Origin: Emydura subglobosa
Lineage: Eukaryota > Chordata > Testudines > Chelidae
Assembly (NCBI GenBank): GCA_007922225.1
Contig: ML679946.1
Coordinates: 91,867,313-91,931,312, forward strand
Length of the DNA: 64,000 nucleotides
Reading direction: 5' to 3'
A program made the translations under genes and the position numbers. The notes under the pieces are model-generated. The model was given only the letters and a program-made list of their open reading frames with translations, was not told where the DNA came from and did not search any database. The number at the start of each line of letters is the position of its first letter. Position 1 is the first letter of the stretch. Positions 33,115-45,000 of the stretch are shown piece after piece.

Positions 33115-35442
33115 CAACATTCTGCTGCAAGTGCTGGAGGAAACCACTAGGGGCGATGCTCTTCTTGACCTGCTGCTCACAAACAGGGAAGAGTTGGTAG
33201 GGGAAGTAGAAGTGGGTGGTAACCTGGGTAGCAGTGACCATGAGATGGCAGAGTTCAGGATCTTGACAAAAGGAAGAATGGAGAACAGCAGGATATGGAC
33301 CCTGGACTTCAGAAAAGCAGACTTTGACTCCCTCAGGGAGCTGATGGGCAGGATCCCCGTGGAGGCTAATATGAGAAGAAAGGAGTCGAAGAGAGCTGGC
33401 TGTATTTTAAAGAAATCTTATTGAGAGCACAGGAACAAACCATCCCGATGTGCAGAAAGAATAGCAAATATGGCAGGCGACCAGCTTGGCTTAACAAAGA
33501 AGTCTTCGGTGAGCTTAAACAAAAAAAGGAAACTTATAAGAAGTGGAAATTTGGACACATGACTAGGGAGAAGTATAAAAATCCTGCTCGAGCAAGCAGG
33601 AGTGAAATCAGGAAGGCCAAAGCACAACTGGAGTTGCAGCTAGCAAGGGACATGAAGGGTAACAAGAAGGGTTTCTACAGGTACGTTAGCAACAAGAAGA
33701 TGATCAGGGAAAGTGTGGGCCCCTTACAGAATGGGAGAGGCAACCTAGTGACACATGATGTGGAAAAAGCTGAAGTACTTAATGCTTTATTTTTACCTCT
33801 GTCTTCACAGACAAGGTCAGCTCCCAGACTACTGCACTGGGCAGCACAGTACGGGGAGGAGGTGAGCAGCCCTCAGTGGTGAAAGAACATGTTCAGGACT
33901 ATTTAGAAAGGTTGGACATACACAAGTCCATGGGGCTGGATGCAATGCCTCCGAGGGTGCTGAGGGAATTGGCTGATGTGATTGCAAAGCCATTGACCAT
34001 TATCTTTGAAAACTTGTGGCGATTGAAGGAGGTCCCAGATGATTGGAAAAAGGCAAATACAGTGCTCATCTTCAAGAAAGGGAAGAAGGAGGAACCCAGG
34101 AATTACAGACCAATCAGCCTCACCTCAGTCCCCAGAAAAATCATGGAGGAGGTCCTCAAGGAATCCATTTTGAGGCACTTGGAAGAGAGGAAGGTGATCA
34201 GGAGCAGTCAACATGGATTCACCAAGGGCAAGTCATACCTAACCATCCTGATTGCCTTCTAGGGTAAGATGACTGGTTCTGTGAATGTGAGGAAACCAAT
34301 GGACATGATATAGCTTGACTTTAGCAAAGCTTTTGATACAGTCTTCCGTGGTATTCTTATCAGCAAGTTAAAGAAGTATGGGATGGATGAATGGACTATA
34401 AGAAGGATAGAAAGCTGGCTAGATCATCAGGATCAATGGGTAATGATCAATGGCTCGTTGTCAAGTTGACAGCTGGTAACAAGCAGAGTGCCCCAGGGGT
34501 CTGTGCTAGTGTCTGTTTTGTTCAACATCTTCATTAATGATTGGAGGATGGGGTGGATTGCACCCTCAGCAAGTTTGCAGATGACACTAACCTGGGGAGA
34601 GTGATAGATATACTGGAGGACAGGGATAGGATACAGAGTGACCTAGACAAATTAGAGGATTGGGCCAGAAACAATCTGATGAGGTTTAACAAGGATAAGT
34701 GCAGAGTCCTGCACTTAGGAAGGAAAAATCTCATTCACTGCTACAGACTGGAGCCCGATTAGCTAGGCAGCAGTTCAGCATAAAAGATCCTGGGGGTTAC
34801 AGTGGACAAGAATCTGGATATGAGTCAACAGTGTGCCCTTATTGCCAAGAAGGCTAATGGCATATTGGGCTGCATTAGTAGGAGCATTTCCAGCAGATCA
34901 AGGGAAGTGATTATTCCCCTGTATTCGGCACTGGTGAGAACACATTTGGAGTATTGTGTCTAATTTTGTGACCCCCACTATGGAAAGGATGTGGACAAAT
35001 TGGAGACAGTCCAGCAGATGGCAACAAAGATGATTAGGGAGCTGGAGCACATGACTTATGAGGAGAGGCTGAGGGAACTAGGCTTGTTTAGTCTGCAGAA
35101 GAGAAGAACGAGGGGGGATTTGAGAGCAGCCTTTAACTACATGAAAGGGGATTTCAGTGAGGATGGAACTAGGCTGTTCTCAGTGATAGCAGAAGACAGA
35201 ATTAGGAGCAAAGGCCTCAAGTTGAAGTGGTAGAGGTCTAGGTTAGATATTAGGAAAAACATTTTCACTAGGTGGGTGGTGAAGCATTGGAATGGGTTAC
35301 CTAGGGAGGTGGTGGAATCTCCATTTTTTTTTAAGGTGTGGCATGACTAAGCCCTTAGTAGGGTTTGATCCTGCTTTGAGCAGGGGGCTGGACTAGATGA
35401 CCTCCTGAGGTCCCCTCCTACCATAGTCTCCTATGATTCTAT
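33115..35442 (+). mobile_element. CR1 LINE, longest copy in the window
   Basis: Spans the end of the endonuclease domain, the RT domain and the 3' end ('cctatgattctata'). The 5' end including ORF1 and most of the endonuclease is missing. It aligns with 21531-22138 over its last ~570 bp. The surrounding 3' phrase 'ggactagatgacctcctgag' is classic CR1. Confidence 0.92.
33131..35233 (+). pseudogene. CR1 ORF2 (endonuclease end and reverse transcriptase), decayed
   Basis: Segments in order: endonuclease C-terminal 'GDALLDLLLTNREELVGEVE' and 'LGSSDHEMAEF' (33160-33260), with the conserved SDH. Linker 'RRPAWLNKEVFGELKQKKET' (33475-33540). RT start 'VPDDWKKANTVLIFKKGKK' and 'NYRPISLTSVPRKIMEEVL' (34035-34170). 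'LDFSKAFDTVFRGILISKLK' (34316-34375). 'RVPQGSVLVSVLFNIFINDW' (34487-34545). The active-site box 'SKFADDTNLG' (about 34568-34597), and thumb/C-terminal '[20 protein letters not shown]' near 35030-35095. Stops and frame changes near 34261, 34313, 34468, 34545 and 34760 break it. The ORF would copy its own RNA by target-primed reverse transcription. This copy cannot. Confidence 0.88.
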
Positions 35443-37104
35443 ACAATGAAATAGAAGAAAGATCCTTGCATACTCTCCATCATTGCGTGTCATCAGAAAA
35501 GGCAAGCATTTATTTATCCTTCCAAACTCTATTTAGGAATTTCCATTTTTCAAGTATTTCCCATCAAAAGTGATACTTTCAAAAATTACCTGATGTTGCA
35601 GTGATCTAGCACTTAGTTCTAGTGTTTTGTGGGTCTCATACCTGCCTAACTTCCAGCCCTGGACTTGAGATTCAATTTTGAGAAGGGATTACTTTGCCCT
35701 TTTTCCATCTCATGTCTAGCATGGTGTCTTGAGTTGTTTTCATTTACCTTGTTTTTCTGACAGAAACAATTCTTGAAATCTTTTACTCAGACAAAACTCC
35801 CAATGGGCCAGTTTTGAGGTCCTTACTTGAATCTGCATCTACCCCGCCTTCCATCCCCTGTAAGGATCCCCTCGCAGAGCTCCTCTCCTTCTGAGAGACA
35901 TGCTTGTTCTGTCCTGCCTCTCATGGAATAGTCCATAAGACTTGCCCTCAGACCTCTGGCAGGCCAGGGATGTCCACCTGAAGGCCCTATGTCCTCCCCT
36001 CAGTCCTTGGCAGCATGGATTCATTGGAACCATATTATCTGAAAATACCTCCAGCAATTGCTGCTCCCTGGGGCCACACTGAGGAAAAGCTCCAAGGAAG
36101 AGAGGGTTTCGCAGGACTAGAGGAGAACAAGGTGTATCTTGCTTGACCCTCCCATTCCTTCCCTTTGACCTCATCTGTTTCCTCCTTTCCCCTTGCATGG
36201 ACCCTAGCCCTACAGAGCACCTTCTGTGAGGTCCAGAAGGGGGAAGGATTAGTGCCATGGAGGCAGTTTACTAGGCATCTTCCAAGCAGGGTGGCGGAGG
36301 ATCCCTTCCATATGGGCCTTCATTCTTACTCCAGTAAATTCCCTTTGATTTCCCTGGGCATTTTCCAGAGTAAATTCAGCATCTGGCCATTGCTATGGAA
36401 TGTAGCTCAAAAGGAAAAGTACTAATGCAGAGATATCTTTCAGATAAATCACTTAAGTAATAAGCATATAAAAATAATATTGTGCATATAAATGGCAAGC
36501 TCAAGATAAAATACAATAGACATAGCATGCTCCATGTCACTTTAGTTTGTGTGCAAATTAACACCCATCAACCTAAAAAGAGCTGACACCTTTTGGAAGA
36601 CTTTGCAAAACATTTTAGTATGAGATAGTTCCAGCAATGCATAACCAATTCTCCGCATTTATTTTTCCCTTTTTCTTTATTACTAACTACAAGAAATTGG
36701 TCTGAATCAAACATTGAGATCCGGATCCAGATTTCAGATAATCCAAAATCTATGTACAGACCTGGGGCTTTGATCCAGGAGGATTATCTAATAAATATGC
36801 AATGAAAATCTTCCATAAGAAGCACTGAATCTGGCAGTCAGTAACCATCATTCATGGAGTTCTAGCAAACTGGAGTTGCAAGCTAAGAGTGAATTTGATA
36901 AAATGGGTTTGTCTCTAGGAGAGTCCAAACATTAGTATTTTTCTGATCCAGTTTCCAATTAGCCCAAATTGATTCAGATCCCATCCTAAAAAGAGACACG
37001 TGTAAGAAGAAATTGCAAAGTCTTCAAACCTGCTAAGTCCTATGAAATGGGTCAGCAATATAATTTGGTAGAAGTATTTCCTCCACAATTCTATCAAACC
37101 ATCA
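35443..37104. other. No recognised feature
   Basis: No gene is evident. 36315-36380 has a weak 'ttactccagtaaatt' half-palindrome. 36700-36790 has degenerate 'cagat' text. Confidence 0.4.
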
Positions 37105-38340
37105 TCAATCATCATCCACGTGTAGTCTACTATGGACCATTGCACCAGCCAAAATGACCCTGGTTGATGACATCACACCAGGCATCGGATAGTGAAGTTC
37201 CCAGATCTGACTCAATCCTGTGAATCCATGATTTTCTGGGGCACAGGTAATGGGTAAACGGGTAACGGGTAAAGGATCAGGGCACGAACCCCTTTGCGTG
37301 AGAATGGAGAGTCTGAGAACACAGTGTTCTGAGGTGTTTTTGTCCATCCTGGTGACATGGATAAAGAGCATGCAATGCCATTTTTTAATGTAGTGAGTGA
37401 TTGGAGGACGCCCATATCTCTGCAGGATTATGGCATTTCACACAAAGTCGAACCACTTTATACTCAATATTTGGCACTGACATCGTATATATGGAATTCT
37501 ACTAGCCACTCCAACTCTTCCTGTAAGAGATCCAGGTTTCTTACTCATATAGCAGTACAGGTAGTATACAGATTTGATAGATCTTGAACTTTGTCTTCAG
37601 TGCAAATATGTTTTTCATCCACATGCAAGACATGGACTTCATGCAAGAGGCGGCAAGATCTAATCATTGGAGAACTTCTGGTTTGCTTTGGCCATTTAAA
37701 CTCTGTTTGCAATATAGGTAGATGTACTCATCAGTGCTCTACACAGTGCTTGACCCCACCTGTACCAGGGGTTCTGGTGGCTCAGCTCTGGGGTTATATA
37801 GCTTGGTCTTCTTCCAAGAGATGTTCAACCCCAGAGTTCAGGAGGTATCTTGTAAACCTTGAAGGGCAGGATTGATTCTTTGGTTTCTCCACGAGTAAGG
37901 CAGCATTGTTGGCAAAGTCTTGGTCCAAGAACGCTTCTTGGCCAACCTTGATTCTGATTTGTGCAGCTGCAAGTCCTAGTATCTAATTTGACAGAATAGT
38001 TCCGGGGTGAGAATACATATCTGTACATACCTGAGGTTGTGTCGGAATATGGAGAAAGGCGTGAACCAACATATGCTCTACCACCGATACCAGTATAAAG
38101 GTTGCATCAGTTATATCACAACAAATCTGTGATGCCAACCCCTTTCAGAGCAAACTAAAATACTGACCTGTCAACTGACTCAAAAAGTCACTTTGATGTC
38201 GATATATGCCACATGAAAAGGAAGGTTAAATTATCAATACAGCTCACCCAGAAGCCAGAGGGTAAGGACATCTTCCACTGTTGACAACCCAGCAGTGAAA
38301 CCTGATTGCTGTGTGATATAACATTATGTATAGCACTCCA
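37105..38340 (-). pseudogene. Non-CR1 LINE reverse-transcriptase relic, antisense
   Basis: Minus-strand text from right to left: 'QQSGFTAGLSTVEDVLTL' (38270-38325), matching the HGF.pGrST..vl.l box after the RT fingers. Then degraded palm, then 'ILSIKWFDFV' and 'NAIILQRYGRPPITHYIKKW' (37385-37475), matching the RT C-terminal 'ilgikW.D.v.N...l' signature, then 'HVTRMDKNTSEH' and 'GLSQIWEL'. Stops and frameshifts are frequent. It is neither CR1 nor obviously the same lineage as 51.2 or 56.1 kb. Clade not assigned. Confidence 0.6.
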
Positions 38341-38363
38341 GATGATCTTCACATCATCTGAGA

Positions 38364-38451
38364 GCTAAACTCTGCTCTCTGTCACATGGCTGTCATTCCT
38401 AGTGAAGTCAGTAAGAACTGTATGTGTGTAACTAAGAACAGAATTTGACCC
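38364..38451. repeat. Fold-back palindrome
   Basis: 'ctaaactctgctctctgtca' pairs with the reverse complement of 'taactaagaacagaatttga', around 'agtgaagtcagt'. Confidence 0.55.
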
Positions 38452-38470
38452 TAAGTGAAAAAATAACCCC

Positions 38471-38561
38471 GGGACCCAATTTTGACCTTAGATCCATATG
38501 CACAACTTCTACTTGCTTCAGTGAGGTCTGTACCAACAACTCTCAGGTCAAAATTTGTCCC
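38471..38561. repeat. Fold-back palindrome (gggac.caattttgacc arm)
   Basis: 'gggacccaattttgacctta' pairs with the reverse complement of the right end, 'gggacaaattttgacctgag'. Arms about 32 bases, centre 'gcttcagtgaggtc'. Confidence 0.7.
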
Positions 38562-38733
38562 AGTGATATTAAACATAAATCAAGAAACAACATTATATCA
38601 CTTATCCATATAAATTAATTATCCTCAAATGCACAGAATTTTTAAAAACCCAACACCCACACTAGTATAATCTGTTTACTAATACTCCTCTTGGCACCAG
38701 CCCCTCACAGTGAAAGAGATATTGGGTGGAAAC

Positions 38734-38807
38734 AGGGTGAAATCTTGGTCCCATTGAAGTCAATGTCAACACTCCTATTGACTTCAATGGGGTCATGATT
38801 TCACCCT
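38734..38807. repeat. Fold-back palindrome, near-perfect (gggtgaaatc arm)
   Basis: 'agggtgaaatcttggtccca' and the reverse complement of the right end, 'agggtgaaatcatgacccca', pair over about 32 bases into 'ttgaagtcaatg'. Same arm family as 55363-55427. Confidence 0.8.
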
Positions 38808-38814
38808 CAGATTA

Positions 38815-39354
38815 GACTCTTCCCTGTGGCATGTCTGCCTCCAGTAACAAGAGCTGTTTACCAGCCAACTCTAAGGCCAAATGGTTCCTGCCACTGCTAA
38901 TCTCTTCCCTTTTGATGCAAATGAGAGAATTGGTTCTAAGGTGGATGCTTGTAATATGGAAATGAGACTCACACTTCATTTACTGCGTTTGGAAACCTCT
39001 GCCATGGTTGTTTTCAGACATGTATAAGACTGAATAATTTACCCACACACCTCCAAATCTACTTGAATAATCCTCTTGGTTGGGAAAGCTGAGTACTGCA
39101 TTTTTCTTCAGACACAAGCCAACCTAAAATAGGATTATTATTTTTAATTTAGATTATTACTTGTGAAGAAGGAATGCCTTTTAAATGTCAATTGGATAAA
39201 ACATCCTTCACTTCTCAGTCTAAACCATTGTGCTTTGGTGCTCAGTGTGCATAAGATGCCACATTCCATCCAGAGGTGGATGCATTTCAGTGATGTGTAA
39301 ACTATTTACTTCATAAATACAACACATAGTCTGTAAATTGGATTCTGCTCTCTA
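38815..39354. other. No recognised feature
   Basis: Nothing identifiable. Confidence 0.4.
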
Positions 39355-39735
39355 GAGAGACAGGGTGCTGATGGATAGGGCAGTGGATTGGGATTCAGGA
39401 CACTTGGTTTCTGTCCTTGGCTCTGCCACAGATTTGAGAGGACTATAAGTTACCCTGAGGGCAATGACAGGATAGATTCAAATGTGCTGTGTGTGTGCAT
39501 GTGTGTGAGAGAGCGAGAGAGACCAACTGTGCTCTGCCACAGTCCTGCAGTGAAACCTTGAGCCAGTTACTTCACCTCCTCTACTCTTTTGTTTGTTTTG
39601 TCTATTTAGACTGTGAGCTCTTCAAGGCAGAGACTGCCTATTGCTTTATATTTGTACAGTGATTAGCATAACAGGGCCCCAATCTCAGCAGAGTCCTCCA
39701 GGCACTTCTGTTCCTATTACAAATAATATTAGTCT
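39355..39735 (+). mobile_element. MIR-like SINE with a 111-bp insertion
   Basis: 'gggcagtggattgggattca', 'ggctctgccacag', then an insertion, then 'tccaggcag'-type text resumes: 'gagccagttacttcacctcc', 'agactgtgagctcttcaagg', 'cagagactgcctattgcttt' and 'gtacagtgattagcataaca'. Apart from the insertion the MIR is near full length. Confidence 0.8.
39433..39534 (+). repeat. Duplicated segment, copy A, inserted in MIR
   Basis: Shares 'gttacc-tgagggcaatgac' and 'aggatagattcaaatgtgct' and a TG/AG tract ending 'gaccaac-gtgctc' with 40378-40502. GCTCTGCCACAG stands on both sides (39420-39431 and 39531-39542), as a 12-bp duplication of the MIR target. Confidence 0.8.
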
Positions 39736-40377
39736 CTTGAGATGAACGTGCTGTGGACAGGCCCAAACTTAAGTGTTTCTGGTGAGGTTCTGGGTGCCCT
39801 CAAGTCCCTTCAATTTTTTGGGATCAGTCCCTGAATGACATGACTATATTAACTATATTAACTTTAGAGGAATCCCTCCTTTTGCATTGTCTTTTAGTCT
39901 TTCTAGGTAGATCATCAAAGAAGAAGAAATTTCTTAAAATGCCTAACCATTAGGACTAATCCACCCCTCGCTCCCTTTGTGAAAAGAGATATCACATGAG
40001 ATCCTCATCACTGATGACGTCTGTACAAAACAAATGGATTAGTTATTCTGTTGACTCAAAAGACCTAATGTAAATGTGGAAAGAGAAATCAAACCAGCTG
40101 GAGTGTATTGTGTAATCAAGGCAAGTATCAATAAATCTTCAGGCCATTCTACTTTTCTTTTTTATTAAGGAAAAAAAGTGTGACTAACTCCTACCTTGCA
40201 TGCTAATTTTATACATGCAGAAATGCCCTGCTGGGCCAAAGATATGTAGATGTGAATCATATGAGAAAATGTTGAAATTGTTCCACAAATTAGCTGGGCT
40301 TCTCCTACACAAGAAAAAGGCAGGACAGGACTAGCCTGAGCTTCTATTTGTTCAAGTCATTCAACACTGAAAGCAGG
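39736..40377. other. No recognised feature
   Basis: Nothing identifiable. Confidence 0.4.
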
Positions 40378-40453
40378 TTTGAGAGAAGAATAAGTTACCT
40401 TGAGGGCAATGACAGGATAGATTCAAATGTGCTCAGTGCGTGTTGTGTGTATA

Positions 40454-40490
<37 letters not shown>

Positions 40491-40502
40491 CCAACCGTGC
40501 TC
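40378..40502 (+). repeat. Duplicated segment, copy B, with longer TG/AG microsatellite
   Basis: Near-identical to copy A outside the microsatellite. Here the tract (about 40453-40490) is a longer pure TG run followed by AG. No flanking duplication is visible, which suggests the resident or donor copy. Confidence 0.75.
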
Positions 40503-41293
40503 ATTAATACAGATACTGCTAATAATGGGCCATATCCTCAGCCCTAATGTCCTTAAGAGGGTAAAAACCCTTGAAGGTTGAGAGTCAGGCGCTGATGCAA
40601 ATTTCCTCCCTAAATTCCTAAGTCCCCTCTCTTTTCTATGGAAACTATTGAACTTATTGCAGCTCCATTTTCCCAAACTTACTGTTGATCATACACCATG
40701 TGCTGATGTGAGGAACTATTGCTCATAAACAGGGACTTCAAACATTGTACTTCCATGCCTGAGTGGGGCAGAGGAATTGACTACTATGCTATTAGGACAG
40801 ACTTATGTGGCCACTGTGAGGTGGACGATATTTGATCTGACCTCTTTGGGTCTGGTATCTGTCTAGGCCATTCAGTTTTGCTGGATTTTGCACTAATCGG
40901 ACACTTGGGATGGGAAATTTGGCCAAATTTGGAGGTCCTTATTCAGGTACACTTCCATCCAATGGGATTTGTCTTAGTAAGGACCTCATGATGTCACCCA
41001 TTAGAATTAATAAAACCCAGATGTGTGCTAAACATTGGTTACCAAACCCAAAACCATATGCAACTTTTCTGTTTCATTACAACTCATTCATCCCAGGTTT
41101 CTCAAAAGGTTTGCAAAGGTTTCATGTAAATTTGGCCAGTGCTGAGTAAGCCTGAGCCTGGGTTTTGGGTTGAAACTAGGCAATTCCTGTGTTATTTCAT
41201 TCTTTGGACACCCAATGTGAAACACAGTGGTTATGAGTGAGTTTGTATGATCCAGAGTTCATTCAAAGCCTAAACTTCGTGGAAAACCTCAAA
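40503..41293. other. No recognised feature
   Basis: Nothing identifiable beyond degenerate A/T-rich text. Confidence 0.4.
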
Positions 41294-41401
41294 GGGCCCA
41301 GTTCTCAGTTCATTTACACAGGTTTTACACTGATATAACCCCATCGATTTAAATGCAGTTTTCTTCCTGATTTACACCAATAAGAGATGAGAATCAGGTC
41401 C
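41294..41401. repeat. Fold-back palindrome
   Basis: 'gggcccagttctcagttcat' pairs with the reverse complement of the right end ('ggacctgattctcatctctt'), then 'tttacacaggttttacac' against 'ctgatttacaccaa'. The centre is 'ccatcgatttaaatg'. Confidence 0.6.
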
Positions 41402-42145
41402 AAACAGTGTGAAGCCAGCTGAATCAAAACCAAAAAAAAAGTTCACAATAATCTTATGTGATTAGTCTCAGACACATCTAATAAGTTGTATATATAATAA
41501 ACCAAGCTAATCTTTAGTAAGAACCTAGTTCCACATCTCTTTGTATATAAATACAAATTCTACCTATTTGTCTTGGTACTCTGTTTAGTTTCTTGCTACA
41601 AGTCATTGAAGTAAAAATAATACACTAAAAAGCAATATTTAACACACTGTATCCATACTATGGTGAGCTAATATTCTAGTACCCTAAAGATAATCTCTTT
41701 TCATTTTAGAAATGAATTAAAATCTCAGATAAGTAGCTGATTTTACAAGACACATGGCAACGTACACCCATGTATCTGTGTGGGAGCACTTGAATGAGAT
41801 TGCATATGAAAGAACGATATATCTGCTTGTTTTATTGCTGTGATAGCATCTTACATGGCTAAAATCTTTATTTCTATTGATTTGTCATTGTATGATTAAA
41901 TTTTTGCCTACACTGTACAAAAGTCATAAACTACTGATTTTATTGTATTTTGATGCTGTACATGCATAAACGCTGAGTGCAAGAGATAGACAGACTAAGG
42001 TTTATTTTATGCATTGGATCTTGGATGTTATGCACTATATTAAACCAATATAGAGCTACAGTATTTCATTGATAGTATTTTAATCCATAGTTAAGTTTTC
42101 TTCTTTAAGTGCTGGAATGATTGTCATCTATTGTTAGGTGTTATG
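41402..42145. other. No recognised feature; AT-rich
   Basis: AT-rich with no gene or repeat that I can name. Confidence 0.4.
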
Positions 42146-42150
42146 AATGG

Positions 42151-43322
42151 TGTGGCATGCTGTACCTCAAAATAGCATGCTGGAAACCCCATATTCACCA
42201 CTGTTATATGATTATGATATGTTTTGTACTAAGTATGCTTTATGAGGTATCATTTGGAAAGTTATAATCTGCTGACCATGACTATCCTGTTGAATGGTAT
42301 GTATATGGAGTTATGAGATTTTGCTATGTGGCTGTTATTGAACTATGTTGCGAGTCTGGGAAACATGCACAGCCAGCTCTTCAATGGCATCGAAGGAGCA
42401 CCTAACCCCTCCAAGACAGATTTACATTAGGACTAGCCATCTATGTGTTGATGGCAGATTTAGGAGAATCCACTCTATGTGCTTCAGGAAGGGCCCACTG
42501 GGAGACAGTGGAGGCCCTGTGTCTCAGCAGGGCTCGTAGAACATGTGATCCATGTTTGAGACAGTATTTTTTCAGGCATATGCATAGAAGGTATAAATTG
42601 GAGATGGTGACATCAGCTCCTGGCCTCTATCCTCACCTCTCTCAACACTGGGAAGATCGTCTGAAAGAGAAAGACTTTGAACTGGGGAGATTGGTCCCAG
42701 GCTAAGAAGGAAATTCAGCCTGTGCATTAAGAACTGTAACCTGCCTGCAACATCCAGTGGAGTGAGAAAATTAGTTTGATTCAAATCTTGCTTAGTCTAA
42801 TAAAGTTTAGAATTTAGACTGCAATTTAATTTTTATTTCTTAAGTAACCAACTTCAACCTCTATGCCTAACACTTATAATCACTTAAAATTTATCTTTCA
42901 GTTGTTAATAAACTTATTTTAGTGTTTTATCCTTACCAGTGAGTTTGTCTGAAGTCCTTGGGGAATCTACTTGGATTACAAAGGCTGCTGCATGTCCACT
43001 AACCTTTGATGAAGGGGTGAACTAATAAACAAGCTTACATTGTTCAAGAGAAGGTCTTGAGCAGTGTAAGACGGTACATTTCTGGGGTGCAAGGTTGGGG
43101 GGATTTGCTGGTGTCTTCCTATGTGCAGTTCATGAGTGGCTTATAAATCATTCTTGCAACCTAGGTGTATCACTGTATGTTGGTGACTGAGTGATAACAG
43201 CCACTGAGGAGGGGTTGGCAGCTTGTGACTACCACAGCATTTTCAGAGACAGCCCAGGTTGGAGAGTTAATGGGACACAGTAGTCCCACAGTTCCAGGTT
43301 GTACCTCGGGGAACCCGTCACA
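42151..43322 (+). mobile_element. Solo LTR (1172 bp) with 5-bp target duplication
   Basis: Starts TGTGGCATGC and ends GAACCCGTCACA. It is flanked by exact AATGG copies at 42146-42150 and 43323-43327. AATAAA occurs at 42907-42912 and 43024-43029, so the LTR reads left to right. Its block order matches 24853-26034. No gag, pol or primer-binding region adjoins it, so it is a solo LTR. Confidence 0.8.
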
Positions 43323-43327
43323 AATGG

Positions 43328-44319
43328 AAAAATTCATTGTCAACAAATTGAAGGTAGGCTAAATCTACCAGACCACATCCTTAGGCCACCCCAGAGATTA
43401 GACTTTCTGCTTTAAGGTTTGTTGGAACATCTGTTTGGTGTCAACTAATGAAAAATATATTAAAACACATATGGGGTTCAATGCCTATGTGCTGCCTTTT
43501 GACATTTTTAACACTGACATAACTCTTTGGAAAATCTGTCCAGTGAGTGTAGGCAAGTTTAAAGTTAACTTTTTAATATCATTTTAATGTTTCACTTTAA
43601 TTTTTCATTTTAATTTGAGTGAATTTAGAAATCACTATAGCTAGAGGCAAGTCTCATGAATATTGATATCAAATTGTGTTGAAACATGGGTGTGAATCTG
43701 AAACATGGACAGATGCCCATTCAGAGCTGATCAGATCACAAAACTCCTTCTCACTTTTGACCAGAGATAACTCAGAGATAACGCAAAGAATTCAATTCTG
43801 CGTTTGGTTTCAGGCTAGCATTTTGAGTTCAAGTTTAAAGCTGAATTGGGGCTAGAAGGCTGGTTTGATTTCATGGTGCCAATTCTGAGAATTTTTCTAG
43901 TGAAATTTCCACTAGATTTGAACCAGCGAGTGAAATCTGTATTAGTTTACAGCGCAATCCAAATCTGATCAGCAAAGCTGGGGGTTCAGATCTGACCTGC
44001 CCCCTACCTTAAATGTGAAAAGTTTGAAATGCATTTTTCCAATTTTAAGCCATTTCCACTTATGACCTAAGCTCAATTTGATATCGGATCTTTAGAGATA
44101 TTCAAAATTATTTTAAAAAGCAGAAATAATTTAGACAGGCCTGCCTTTGTCTTTATGGCTATCTGCCAAATACCTGATTTATTCATGCCTATAAAAGGAG
44201 AGGTTTGCTGTTTTACTACATGATACCTAGAAATGTTTTGTCCAGGGGTACTTCCTGCAGTGAAATCGGATGGTGTGATAGTATATAACCAGTGTATCTG
44301 AGCTGAAGAGCATGAAAAA
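43328..44319. other. No recognised feature
   Basis: 43700-44060 contains degenerate 'gatctgaac/tgatcag' text typical of old reptile repeats, not placed. Confidence 0.35.
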
Positions 44320-44590
44320 GACTGATTGTTCAATAGTTCATGCCTTTGGGTACAGTACAAGATAGTTCATACAGTAAATTTATTAGTACTTTGTCTAATC
44401 TGCTTAAACATCTCAAGCAATGGGGCTTCCTCCTTTGGAAGACGGTTCTGCTGCCTAATAGATCTCACTGTGAAAAACCTGTCCCTGATATTCATCTTAA
44501 ATTTTCTCTTTCTTAATTTCATCCCATTATGACTAATAATATAGTTCCTGTCTATTCCTGTTGTTTAGACCCTCCTGCTGGGAATCTATG
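44320..44590 (-). mobile_element. CR1/L3-like LINE fragment, antisense
   Basis: 'cctttggaagacggttctgc', 'ctcactgtgaaaaacctgtc', 'cctgatattcatcttaaatt' and 'cttaatttcatcccattatg' are the antisense LINE 3' region that follows the RT domain. Confidence 0.65.
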
Positions 44591-45000
44591 CTGACTTCTG
44601 TGGTTTGGAACTGACTTGAGTACTTGGTGATTTTATGACAAAACCCATATAGAAAACAGGGTTGGGTCTCTAATGAAGATGATATTCACAGCTGGATTTA
44701 CAGAAAATAGAAATCCAACAACTTTTTACTATCTGTGGACAAGACCAATCTTTTGAGACTGAGTTCCATGGTTGAGTAACCAACCTTCTGACATCTGGTC
44801 TAACTACAATGCTTTGCAAAATCTTCTAAACCCAGATGCAATGCACAGAATGCAACAAAACCTGCTGGTTTCATTTTGATTTTGTCCTTGCCATATTGAA
44901 GGAACCTGAACTGGGAAGCAAAACTCATGCAATGGCAAACTGTACAAACTGAACTGACTGCTTACTTTTTCTAAAACCTATGCAATCCGAAGGCTGTGGG
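44591..45000. other. No recognised feature
   Basis: Nothing identifiable. Confidence 0.4.

Noticed and set aside
40378..40502. TG/AG microsatellite as the sole cause of similarity to 39.4 kb
   Set aside because: About 45 bases of non-repetitive sequence before the microsatellite and the 'gaccaac-gtgctc' end are also shared.
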